Assembly (NCBI GenBank): GCA_016647705.1
Contig: CM028336.1
Location: 13,834,880 to 13,898,879 of the forward strand
Length of the DNA: 64,000 nt
Direction: 5' to 3'
Origin: Eucommia ulmoides
Taxonomy: Eukaryota > Streptophyta > Magnoliopsida > Garryales > Eucommiaceae
The position numbers and the translations under genes are program-made. Of the stretch, positions 31,747-42,781 are shown piece by piece (position 1 is the stretch's first letter; each line of letters opens with the position of its first letter). The notes under the pieces were generated by a model. It did not search any database, was not told the origin of the DNA, and saw nothing but the letters and a program-made list of their open reading frames with translations.

Positions 31747-32960
31747 TCAAGGTCATGTTTGATTAAAAAAAAAAAAAAAAACAACACTTAAAACTTATTA
31801 GATTAAGCACTTAATTGATTAAGTGTGTTTGACAAATTTAATTAAATTAGCTTAAAAATTAAGTAAAGTATTAAGTTAAAAATTCATCAAAGCCCCCCTT
31901 ACTTATTTTTTTTTTTTTTCAGAATGCGCTTAGCAATTTCGAATTAAAAAAAAAAAAATTATGTTTTGACAATTTTTCCCTTAGGGATGTAGAGTTTCTC
32001 ACTGCTCTTCATTGTTTCATTTTTATCAAAGAAGAGAGAGCAAAAGAGATTGGTGGCGGCAAGTGCGAAGAGATTGTGAAGATTATACGACGATCGATGG
32101 CGATCTCCAACCTATTCGGTGAGAATTGTATGACGATGGCCGTATTATTGACATCAGCCTTCACTACCACCCGGGCATGAAGAACGGATCACTCGCGAAG
32201 AACTTCAAGATAAAGCGAGAAGCCGATTCAATTTGTTGGTTCAAGACGAAGCAATTTGATTCAATTTTCACATTTGAATTTCAGAGATTGATTCGATTTA
32301 GTGAGGCAAAACGATTTCGATAATTGACGATTCAAATTTCAAAGAATATTCAAATAAGAAGATACTTGCCGATTGACGATTCAAATCTTCGATTAGGTTT
32401 TGTTTGGGCCAGAGAAGAACAGGGAGTTGGAAGATCATCATTTTGTTTTATCGCTTTGTTGTGAGGCCGATTTCTCGTTCGATCTGAGATTGCGAGCTCC
32501 GATTGCATAGAGATTTGCTGAGAAATTTGTTCATTATGTCGAGATTGTGAGAAATTTGATTGCTTCCAATGAGGTATTATTTCTTCTTCATCTTCTTCTG
32601 ATTGATCTGTGTTATGTGTAACTTCATAGCAATTTCTTCGAATTCATGTTGATATTGATGAAATCTATCGATGTCGATGCTTAATTTCTTATATGTTCTA
32701 CCTGTTTCATCGATTTGGTTGATTGAGAAGTGTTGTAAGGGATTTGGATGATTGCCAACAATTTTGTGGTTCATATGTTTTTTTAAATCTTGATTCAATG
32801 GTAGTTATGTATTTAAATAATTTTTAGCATTTAAATTTTATAATTATCAAATAAACAAAAACAAATTCAACACTTAAATTTTTAGCATTTAAAATTTATT
32901 ATTATCAAACAACCTTCTTAAATTTTTAGCATTTAATTTTTAAGTGATTATCAAACATGC
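31747..32960. mobile_element. Candidate non-autonomous DNA transposon with terminal inverted repeats
   Basis: GGTCATGTTTGAT at 31748 and ATCAAACATGCTC at the right end are inverted copies (11 of 13 positions). The adjacent sequence is also mirrored in outline (AACACTTAAAACTT... and ...TTAATTTTTAAGTGATT), with CACTTAA and its complement repeated near both ends. The middle (31990-32580) is GC-richer. It holds a 65-codon ORF at 32126-32323 that I do not recognise. No clean target duplication was found, so the superfamily stays open. Confidence 0.5.
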
Positions 32961-33220
32961 TCTAAGTTTAAAATGGATATGAAGAGTTATAAAGTTTTAA
33001 CAGTATATGATGGTTGTAACAAACAAATTTAACACATTTTGAAATTTAAAGTGGTTACATAAGAGTTATAACTATTGTAATATAAAAATTGTAACAGCTA
33101 TTAATTTAGTCATAATAGAGTTACCTTAAGTCCAACTACCATTGTTATAATCAAGTATGACTATGTTGCAACATTACAAATACACATAATGCGTCCTGTG
33201 ATTTGGAGTGGTCATATAGA

Positions 33221-33429
33221 TGTTGATAGTAAGCGCCAATAGCCCGGAACCTGCCCGAGGAAAGGACTTGAGGGCAGGATCGAGCGAAGAGTTCGTTAGA
33301 AAAGGATAGATCACAACGAAATCACTAGAAAATATTTACGTGGCGTGGAAGACGCACAAATAACAGTATCATCATTATGTTGATAACAGATTCATGATTG
33401 CACACCCCCTCTCTCTCTATTCCTGCCAA

Positions 33430-33475
<46 letters not shown>

Positions 33476-33688
33476 TCAGGTGAGCATAAGTTTAGGTACG
33501 CATAATTTGATATTCGCAATTAGTTTGACACTCCCTCTCCAAACGAATACTTACTCTCACGCTAGAGGTTCTTTATTGGGATCCACTCACCTAGTGTTAA
33601 GAATTTATGCAGGTATTCTCAGGAGCAAGGAACAGAGGATTGCAGGGACAAAACTTTAAATTCATTGTGTTACCATTTTTAGGCAACA
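33221..33688 (+). repeat. Probable 5' LTR of the Tat-type element
   Basis: The stretch starts TGTTGATAGT and ends TAGGCAACA, a TG..CA pair with short inverted ends. It is followed by TTAGTTAGCACTGTCAATG, which looks like a worn version of the TTGGCGCCGTCTGTGGGAAC primer-site region of Tat elements. It includes a (TA)n microsatellite at 33432-33474. No second LTR copy is present in the window to confirm the borders. Confidence 0.6.
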
Positions 33689-33699
33689 TTAGTTAGCAC

Positions 33700-33967
33700 T
33701 GTCAATGAGAACAATGACTGAAGTCATGTTTCCTCTCTGTTGTGCTTCGATAGCTCTTCATTCATGGTCACTGGCTCGAAGAGTATCGCCATGAGAAAAA
33801 GACATTTGCCGCTGAAAGAGTCACCATCTAATCACTCACTCCTCCAAGAACTATCGATGGATCCTCTAGCAGCCGCCCCTGGGCTAGTGCATGGGCAAGC
33901 CCGTCTCGAGTAGATCGAGAATCAAGCTATTGATCTCAACCACCAGATTATCTAACTGCTGAACATT
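33700..33967 (+). pseudogene. Tat gag, N-terminal part
   Basis: This is a degenerate gag start. A recognisable piece is MDPLAAAPGLVHGQARLE, then IENQAIDLNHQII with stops. It ends at the insertion point of element A, and the continuation lies at 46224. Flanks at the break are ACATT (33963-33967) and ACATC (46224-46228). Confidence 0.55.
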
Positions 33968-35369
33968 TGGTAGCGCGTAGATACGTCGTTACTTTCACCG
34001 CAAGTATACGGGTCAAGTTTTAGTATAGATTCGGAAGAGTAAGGGTTGTCGTATGCACAGGGATTGGTTGAGATTATTGTTGAGTACCGTAATTATCATA
34101 ACCTAACTTTATCTAGGTGATAAAAATGTAGTTTTTATAATTAATACTATATTAATCTAAATTAACCTAATATTACTAATATAGATGTTAATGGGAGTAA
34201 ATTACCTATGGATTAATTTTGTCCACTTAAACGTGTTCATTTCAATCTAGTTTACATTAACGGCCTTCATCCTATCTGATAATTTCGGTATCAAAATCAT
34301 ACTCACTACCTCTCCCGAGTGTAAAGTGAGTGAATATGTGACTTCATGTTAACATCAAAGTCCCCCTCGAGCGTCTATACAACACTTGGCCACATGAGTC
34401 TCGCCTCAATATCACGGATTGCACACTTTCTAACTCCCTCCCGGGTTATTAGATAGTCGCGTTATGTTTAAACCCTAGTCCGAATCCGGAGTTACCTCTC
34501 TCGAGTATCAAACCCTGTATTCTCCATATATCATAACAAGCATATAAACATGACAAAATGGTAAACACAATCAGATAAACATGAACAACCATTAACAAAA
34601 TATCAATTTATTCAAACAACATTTTTGTGGAGTCAATCGCTCCCTAGACAATATATGTTTAGCTACACATGGCCATAGCCCTATATACAATGAAATACAA
34701 GCTAAACATATACAAATACAAACTAGGGTTTAAGAATAAAAGAGAGAAACAAGAGAGTTTAGCCTTTATCAGAAAATGTAACGGTTCCACGTCCGTGATT
34801 TCCACTCCGAGCTTGATTTCTCTTCTTGAATTTGTGATCTCTCCTTATTGGTATGCCCTTGGAGTACTCAAGGGACTCCGAAAACGTTCTTAGGTGTTAG
34901 GGTGACAGGAAGATATATAAAGCGATCAAAATATCTAATAAAATATCCCAAAATATCTAAACTGTATGCAGAGTGACTGTCGCGACGGTGGGTTCACCGC
35001 TGCGGCGGTAGGTATGTCGGTTAACTTCACTACTGTGGCGGTAGAATGACTGCTGCAGCGATGAAGATTTAGCAAACTCTCAGGACTTTCACCGCAGCGG
35101 CGGTGGCTTGACCGCTGCGGCGGTGAGATTTCTGCACTCCTAACACTTTCACCGCTGTAGCGCTGGGTCTGCTACATTGAAATCTTGCCTTTTTGCTCAT
35201 TTTTCCACCGGGCTCGCTCCAATATGATCGTTTAAGTACTGTTTCCATCCCTTTTCACCCCGAACACCTGATTCATAACAAAATAAATAAAAACATATTA
35301 AAACGCTATAAAAATACTCAAAAACTACCAAAATTGGCATAGGAATAAATAGATAAATTACACCTATCA
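33968..35369 (-). repeat. 3' LTR of element A (1402 bp)
   Basis: It starts TGGTAGCGCGTAGATACG and ends TTACACCTATCA on the plus strand. It aligns over its length with 44835-46223, 46660-48026, 53664-54981, 57752-59109 and the reverse of 21438-22819. A TATA-like ATATATAAAG lies near 34912. Confidence 0.9.
34977..35172. repeat. CpG-rich palindrome cluster in the Athila-like LTR
   Basis: Seven or so imperfect palindromes of the type ACCGCTGCGGCGGTG occur in this 200-bp span, spaced about 20-50 bp. Each reads nearly the same on both strands. The same cluster, with variable copy number, is in the other LTR copies at about 45848-46022, 47648-47824, 54668-54772, 58742-58900 and 21748-21815. In element orientation it lies 0.2-0.4 kb from the start of the LTR, in U3. 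Confidence 0.85.
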
Positions 35370-36917
35370 AATATCCCCAAACTTAGAATTTTGCTAATCC
35401 TCGAGCAAAATACTCACACTAAAATAAAAAAAACACAACGAATTAAAAACACAACCAACCTAAACATAACGATATGTGAGTTTTGAATTCTTCTATCGAC
35501 CAAAACTTTTTCCCCTCAACAATCCCCAAATATTATCGAGTTCAGGAGTAAAACGCACCATGTGGTGTTCTAGAATTTCAACAGTCAATAATGGTAAACA
35601 TCATTCTAGATCCTTTCAACGTGTGTGTGCTAAACTCAATAATATAACTATTCAAGACCGGATTAGATTATCCACCAACGAAACTTACGACTTTAACTAT
35701 AAAGTACTAGGATATCCATAAGCCTAACTGGGTTCTACTCTCTACTAATGTAAGCTTGGAAGTTCAAAAAGATCAGAAGGACTTGGTTAGGTTTATAACA
35801 TGGCCAATAGTATATCATGAATTTAAAACAGGTTAACATAGTTAACTTAACGATACCCAAGGCACAACGCTTGGCACAAAATCGCTCTCAAACCCCCATA
35901 GTTGAATTAGAAACAACACTGAATAATCATTTAAGACCGACGTACTCACATGTCAAAAGAAATAGAAATTTAACTATATTTACATATGTTTTTTTTTTAA
36001 TATACCACACCCCTAAACTTATTCGATTATTACAATTTCAGGGTTGTGGTTAAAACGAAAGAAAAATGACAAGTGAGTACTCGAATACCAAACCAATCAA
36101 AAGTTTGTCCTAAACCCAACCGCTCACTTCAAGTAGTATAAATGAATGCTAACTTGATTCACTCAAATTGTGCCTTCGGTTCAGCGATATAGGTTTGGAA
36201 AAAGATCAATTGGCCAAGGTATTTGTTATGTGTTCAGAATTGAAACGGTAAATTGGCTTCAACAGTGTAACGAGGGATAAACATATAGCAAGGTAAGCTT
36301 CAAAGACTCAAGCGATCAAATGAATGCCTAAATCACGTCTCCTGAACTACCTCGCCTAGGATTTCGCCTTAAGTTTCCCCTCAATCAGGTTCTAGAATCC
36401 TTAAATTGTCATGAGCTTAGCTAATGGATAATTGTCCTCAAATCAATTGAATAGATATACATTGAGTCTACGTGTTTGTGCAAATTAGGATCTACAATAA
36501 CTTTCACCAAAATGACATACCAAGCACACAGAACACACATGAATGAGAATTACCCTTGACCTCGAAAAACAACCAGGGGATAGTTTCATCATCAGGTAAT
36601 GGCCCAGATGAACGCAAAACTCAGCATGCAACAACAACAAACATAAACACAAACTACCCTAAACAAACATGCACACAATAAACTAAACAACATTTAAACA
36701 TACTAAAATACTACACATCACCTCCAAACTTAAAATGGACAGTGTCCTCAACGACCCATCAACGATCCCAATGAAAGCATAAAGCATTATAATGAAGACG
36801 GGAGTTTAGAACACATACCTGGGAGGTGAGATAATCTCGCCACCGAATCAAGTTGACGGAGATGGATTTAACTTATTTTTTACTTAGGTTGCTTCCCAAG
36901 AAGCGCTTAGTTTATTG
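35370..36917 (-). other. Non-coding 3' internal region of element A
   Basis: The stretch between the gag remnant and the 3' LTR begins with the polypurine tract next to the LTR. It has no ORF that I can support. It is conserved in copy C (54982-56598), including ATTTTGCTAATCCTCGAGC, GAGTTCAGGAGTAAAAC and CAACCAGGGGATA-like blocks, so it belongs to the family. Neither strand shows pol homology. Confidence 0.75.
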
Positions 36918-37776
36918 TCATTGGCCCGACACGGAGAAGTGCTCGTCAAAGAGCGCCTTCCACCTGTAGTACGTGTTATACGACACCACGTAAGAGTCTT
37001 GATTCAGTACACCCTCAAGATTGGCGAGATTTGGCTCTGATTGACCCAAACTTTCAACTCGAATCTTCTCCATCTCTTGTGCTTGGAAAGCATAAATGTA
37101 CTGAGCTAGAAATGGGGTGGGATAGGTGAGCCACATCGGATCCTCGTAGATGTGATCATCTTGGCTCGAGGGTGGCATCACCAATTAGAATTCAAACGAT
37201 GAAAAATCACAACTATTAACATGTGATTTTTCATCACCAATCCATACTTGGGTTGTAGCATCTTCATGATCGTCTTCGATCTACCCAAGTACCTTCCGTT
37301 TACATTAGGTTCCTTACGGTGGCTTTCACATTCGGATGTGATTTGTTCGCTTCTCAGTGCCACCGCATCTGACTCAGCCTCAACAACGCAGATAAACTGA
37401 CCGATTTGCATCTGCGGATACGTTACGGTCGCATCGATGTCAGCACAGACCGTCTCAATATAATCAAGACGATCCTCGTGCTCGTTGAGCCGGTCATGCA
37501 TTTTTCTCAACAATATCTGAGTCTCTCCCATAACGGTAGCGAGCATTTCTTCCAAGGCAGGGGAAGACACCACATCTTGAATCGGAGTGTCAATTCATGG
37601 TGCCGTGGTGTTGGACAAATCCCCCAAGCTTTGGTGACTTGATGAATAATTCCAACTCTGATAATCAAAGTCTGCCAATTCCTCCAGGGACTAAACGGCT
37701 TCATCTGCAGTTAGGTCGTAGAAAGAGAAGATATCATTTCCTCCTTCCACCCATGTTCTGGTTGCGGCTTGTAACC
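36918..37776 (-). pseudogene. Athila-like gag of element A, C-terminal part
   Basis: The gag frame continues here after the copia insertion at 37777 (..FLDGL, then QAATRTWVEGGN). It passes LTADEAV and a coiled-coil-like region (MLATVMGETQILLRKMHDRL), then PKYGLVMKNHMLIVV. After a frameshift near 37184 it ends with DDHIYEDPMW and the terminal FDEHFSVSGQ. The end of this protein is shared with copy C (DDHIYEDPMCL..NVPFSVSDRGQ), so it is a real family feature. Gag would build the particle. I do not recognise the C-terminal extension. Confidence 0.7.
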
Positions 37777-40216
37777 TGTTGGCCCAGTAGAATATCCAAG
37801 ATGGGGGGTGAATTGGGTAATTAAAAAATATTATCAGAATATACTTGAATAAATTAAATAATTAATTTTATGCCTAAATTAATTATTATCTTTATATCAC
37901 AACGGAATTAAAATAAATTTAAGTGCACACCCAAACAACAAAAATAAACAAATTAATAAAACAACACACTAGAGATTTATACTGATTTACCAAGCTACTC
38001 TTCGCTAATTCAGTCCCCCTGAGCTCCACGGAGGTCACACCCACTAAAACCAAGACTCCTTTAAAGGTAGGAACCAAACCCGCACACCGATTCTTTCACA
38101 GGCTTAGAATCAACCTTTAAAATTTTCTTTTCTCAGGTTAAGGAATAACCTCTACTTTTTACAGGCTCAAGAATAACCTATCTTTTTACAGGCTAAAGAT
38201 TAACCTAACCCTTTTTATACCTTAGGCTTAAGAATCAAAACCTCACCAAAACACTTCAAATATCTTTTTACCCGGTAAGGATTGAACCGTTACAAAATCA
38301 CTCAACTACTTTTGTCCAGGAAGAATTACTACCTCAATCTCTTTACATGAAGAGACTCTAACCCGGCTACCCCTGATTAAATACCCCCAACAGTATTTAA
38401 TCCGTCACAACTCACCAATACAAAAATTGATAAGAAGAAAATCTCACTCGGAACTTCTACCACCCCAGATAAATAAAAAACTCAATTAATATCCCAACTA
38501 GTGCTAGAAATACGTGAGATACAAAAATCTGATTTTAACAAGAATATGGGTAGCAAATTGGAGCACATAATAAGATTTAAGAAATTGCTTGTAAAAATAA
38601 TTTCTTCAAAAAATCATAAACAATTTCTAAGATCAATTTCCAAACAATAAACAAATAATGCAATAAAATAATATAATTGGAAAAATCTCACCCGGATAAC
38701 ACCGAAGAATAATAGATTAAAACGTTGGACAGCTCAAATCGGTGACGCTTACTCAACCAGCGCTTTAACTCAAGAACACCTCAATAATTGATATCACAAT
38801 TTGATCCCTCAAAATAAATAACAGAATGATGTCTCTTATAAAAGCTTATGAACTGAATAGTTATTGATATGGTATTACCTTTATTATGAAATCCGCAGGT
38901 CTTTTTGTAGACATATGAAACAAGCCCTATAACGGCTAGTTTCCACAAGACATGTCTTCTAAAATCACCTAAAGACCTCATATATTGATATGTTTCATTT
39001 AAGGTATATTTCACTTAATAATATCTTTCAAAATATTCAATTTAGTCCCTTAAAAGAATTTGATCTTAATCAATAAAAATATAGAAAGAATTATATATAA
39101 GTATATTGACTAAATCGTAAGATCAAAATAAATCCCTTAAATCTCTCCCATATTTTTTGCCCAAAATATTCTCCACCAAAATAGTAATATTTTAAACTCA
39201 AAATTCGCAGTTTTAAATCTATGAATATCAAAGATATCATATAATAATTATTTTTCAAATATTATGTCATTAAATGACACCCCAAGATCTCATACATCAT
39301 ATATGATCAAAATAGATATTCTTGGGAAATCTCAATTTGGTCTTTAAACAATTTTAAATCAAAATTCATCAAAATAAAAAGTATTAAAGCAGTTTAATTA
39401 AAATAACATTTAATTAAATAGACCAAATTAATAGGGATAACAAAATATATAGACCATATCTTAATTAAGTACAAATCCCTAAGATATCTCACATATCTTA
39501 ACCATAAACGGCTACTGTTAGATATAAATTTGGAATCCCAAATATCCTGGAACAGTTCCATTCGATCGACTGCCAAAAGCCATACCATCGCCGCAGCGAG
39601 CATAGGTCGACCGCTTGGTTGACTCATAGATTCAGAAAGTTTGTCATGCTTTCACCGGTCGACCGCTCGGTCGACTCGCAGATTCAGAGAGTTCAGATGT
39701 TTTCACATGTCGATCGGTCGGTTGACTTTTCAATTCAGGATGTTTCATCTTCCTTCTCCGGTTGACTCCTCAGTCGACTACTACCTTCTGGATCTTTTCT
39801 CTGATCTCGTTTTTTTACTCATTTTCTTTTATGATTTCGCCCCTTTATCCATCTTCTTTCTTAAATAAGCTCCACTAATATTCTTATATTTCACTTTAGT
39901 CATTCAAGATTATTTCTTTTCAATTCACATAGGAGCAGGTAATTACACTTAATCAAAACGCACATAAAAGATAAAATTCATTTTGTGCAATGTGTGTGTT
40001 CCTAAATGAGATATTAAGAGTTAAGATTCACCTGGATTATTTTTCCTAATTTCTTCAAACTCTTAACTCTTCTTCATCATCTTGATATCTTCATTTAGCA
40101 TCTAGTCAATTTGACATCTTCATTACTAAAACTTTAAATCACTGAAACACTTAATCAAACATTAGTTCCACCAAAATATCAATACTTAATTGTTCATCAC
40201 AATCTTAGGATCAACA
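37777..40216 (-). repeat. 3' LTR of the nested copia element (2440 bp)
   Basis: This is the longer of the pair. It contains 38853-39535 (683 bp), which the partner lacks; the remaining 1757 bp is exactly the length of the partner. It starts TGTTGGCCCAGTAG and ends TAGGATCAACA. Confidence 0.9.
39560..39780. repeat. GTCGACC palindrome cluster in the copia LTR
   Basis: Four units of about 50 bp carry GGTCGACCGCTCGGTCGAC or degenerate forms, separated by GATTCAGAGAGTTnAGATG-like spacers. The partner LTR has the same cluster at about 43880-44100. A more diverged cluster based on GTTGACCGAA or TCGATTGACC is in the solo LTR at about 50520-50780. The cluster lies in U3, 0.4-0.7 kb from the LTR start in element orientation. 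Confidence 0.8.
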
Positions 40217-41566
40217 ATCTCCCCCTTTTTTATGATAACAATTAATTTTGATGTTTTCTTCAAAATAAAATATAACCACACTCCCCCTGAATCCGATGAC
40301 AGGTTCTTTAATTCATTAAAGCATCATAATGAAGATAGTATAAAACATAATCAATAAATCACAATAAACTCATTAATAAAACTCCCCCTTAATCACACAT
40401 CAACTAATTTCTCTCCATTAATAAAACATCAACTATTTCTCCCCCTTTGTCATCTTCAAAAACAAATTTAGGTAGGAGGGGGGAACCCCACAAACATTAC
40501 TCTAGGCAATCATATAATATACTTGAAAGAGTAAGCCTAAAGTAATTAAATCCGGATATATATATCTCTTTTAAAAGCACATTGAATCAATTCATAAATT
40601 CAATTTTTAAGCACAAAACATCAACACTATGTGGATCATTTTTATCAATCAATATCAAGTTTACTCAATCCAACAAGATCCACACCAAAAACTTCTACTG
40701 AGCATGCAATCTTTCTCTATCAAATTGTAAATGAATAATATTCATACATAGATGAATAATCATAACATTTCAGTAATATAGCATGATATTAATTTTTCAC
40801 AAGCATATTAACTCTTTTGATTTATTAACAAAACTCGTCTTTCAATATAAGCATGACATAATATTATCCCTATTATAAACATTTCTCCTCATATATAATT
40901 GTAAACAAATCAATTCATACTTAGGAGAATAAATTTGAGGCAATTAAAATCTTTCAACAATGTAGCATGCAATCATATAATTATTAGTTAAGTCCACATG
41001 CCCTACTCATGATACTAAATAATATCTTCCCTTTATAGAAACAAACCATATGTTCTTTAACACACTAAAATAGGAAGCATTTCTCAAGCATTTCATCAAT
41101 CATAAATCTAGTGCATGCATAATTACGAATAAGTGCATATTTCTCTCATAAAATCTCATTTATCTTTTAGAATTAATACTCGTTTATAAATCAATAGACA
41201 TGCAACATAAGAACATATTATCATGCATTAGAAAGTATAAAAACTCAGCTCAATCCAACTTATTTGAATAAAAGTAAATAGCATGAATAATAGCTCATTA
41301 TACAAATAATCCTACTAAAAATCATATTCAATAAATAATTAGTATTATTTAGTAAGATCACAAATACTTGATTAATCCTCTAAATCACATAACATGTTTT
41401 ATAATTAACACATGATTACTACTTTATGTAAGCACATAAAAACATGTTAATACCCCCAAACTAAATGTGATTCTCATAATCACCCTACACTGTTTCTAAG
41501 ACAACAAGTGAACACATCAATGAAAATAGGTCTTAGAAACAATCGTCAACTTACCTATTTAGCAAG
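40217..41566 (-). other. Non-coding internal region of the copia element with polypurine tracts
   Basis: The polypurine tract AAAAAAGGGGGAGAT (minus) lies directly at the LTR. Three further tracts of the same kind (read on the plus strand ACTCCCCCTGAA near 40282, CTCCCCCTTAATC near 40383, CTCCCCCTTTGTCATC near 40440) lie within 250 bp. The rest is AT-rich without ORFs. It is where the missing pol genes would be expected in an autonomous relative. Confidence 0.7.
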
Positions 41567-42712
41567 TTAGGCACCTCCCTCTTTAACAAATTTAATGAAT
41601 TTAAAATACAGAGGGTTAGGAGTACCTTTTCTATCTTTTGGGGTGACTTTACTTTTTACCTCATTTGAGCTCATAATTGATTTAGGTGCGCAATTCTTCT
41701 TGGCTAGATCGTATCCTCTCTTCTTTTTATTTTTGTCATTCGATTCATTGATGATTCCCTTTGCATGTATTGCTTGTGGTTTTCTGGTGATATCCAATCT
41801 TGGCTTTGGTACAGATTTTCTCTTAGTACATATCTCTTGTGGTTCCTTTACAACTTCACCTTTTGTCTTTAATACATCTTTTCGCTTTGCACACGTCGCT
41901 TGTGGATCTCTAGTGACATCCTGTTTTGGCTTTGATATAAACTCTTTAACTATTCCTACAGGTCTACTTCCGACATTTTGTAATTCTACAAAAGACATTT
42001 CAACAATTTTCTTCGATATTCATTTCATTTTGGATCCATCCTTGTTAGACATAAACTTAGGGTTCCGAAACGGACATGATACTTTAAAATGCCCAACCTT
42101 ATTGCAATAATAACATCTCAAATCTGATTTATCATAAAAAGCACGAGATGTAAAATATAAATCACTTCTAACAATAGAAGCATAACTATCACTGTCCTGT
42201 GATGAAAGATGAGACGATAAAGCATATCTACTTTTCCTAGAAAAATTATTTTCAGAATCTCTCGAAATAAACTTAAGGTCGGATTTTGATTTTTCAAAAA
42301 TTTTCTTAAGTAAATCGATTTTAGAAACAAAATCTGACCTTTGCCTGGAAATCATATCAAATTTATTTTTTTAAATTATATTTTCATTTTCAAGAGAATC
42401 CACTTTAAAGAGCAAATTATTAATTTAAAAAACAACTTCCGTAAACTCTTTTGAACCACAATAATCATCCAAATGTATTGTAGATTTTCGAACACGTTTT
42501 CCACCATTTTCAAAAGACGTAATTTTTCTTTTTAAACTCAAGCTCTCTTTAACAAAAAGTAATGGGAAAGAAAGTAATTTTTTCATAATAATATGGACAT
42601 TTTCATTATCATCATCTCTATCACTACCACTGAAATCATAAGAATCATAAACCACATTATAATATACGCATTTACCACTATCAAAAAAGGATACACAAAA
42701 CACATCATCCAT
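41567..42712 (-). pseudogene. Copia-type gag with zinc knuckle and basic repeats
   Basis: Three nearly contiguous minus-strand frames (42425-42712, 42020-42355, 41567-41998) make one gag, broken by stops near 42425, 42390 and 42020. The middle piece has the CCHC knuckle CYYCNKVGHFKVSCP, which would bind RNA. The C-terminal piece is basic and has three degenerate repeats of about 22 residues (KPKQDVTRDPQATCAKRK, later KPRLDITRKPQAIHAKG). The first piece begins MDDVFCVSFF close to the primer site. Copia gag is normally followed by protease; here it is not. Confidence 0.75.
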
Positions 42713-42764
42713 GGTATGTGCACGTGACCGGTTTAGGTAGGATGTTAAGCCTTACAAGCTAAAA

Positions 42765-42781
42765 CCAACTCCGATACCCAT
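42765..42781 (-). other. Primer-binding site of the copia element
   Basis: Read on the minus strand directly after the 5' LTR, TGGGTATCGGAGTTGG resembles the copia initiator-Met site TGGTATCAGAGC with a few changes. Its position fixes the element's orientation. Confidence 0.65.

Noticed and set aside
41595-42110. 171-codon plus-strand frame
   Set aside because: It is antisense to the copia gag with its zinc knuckle; hydrophobic residues come from the complement of Lys-rich codons.
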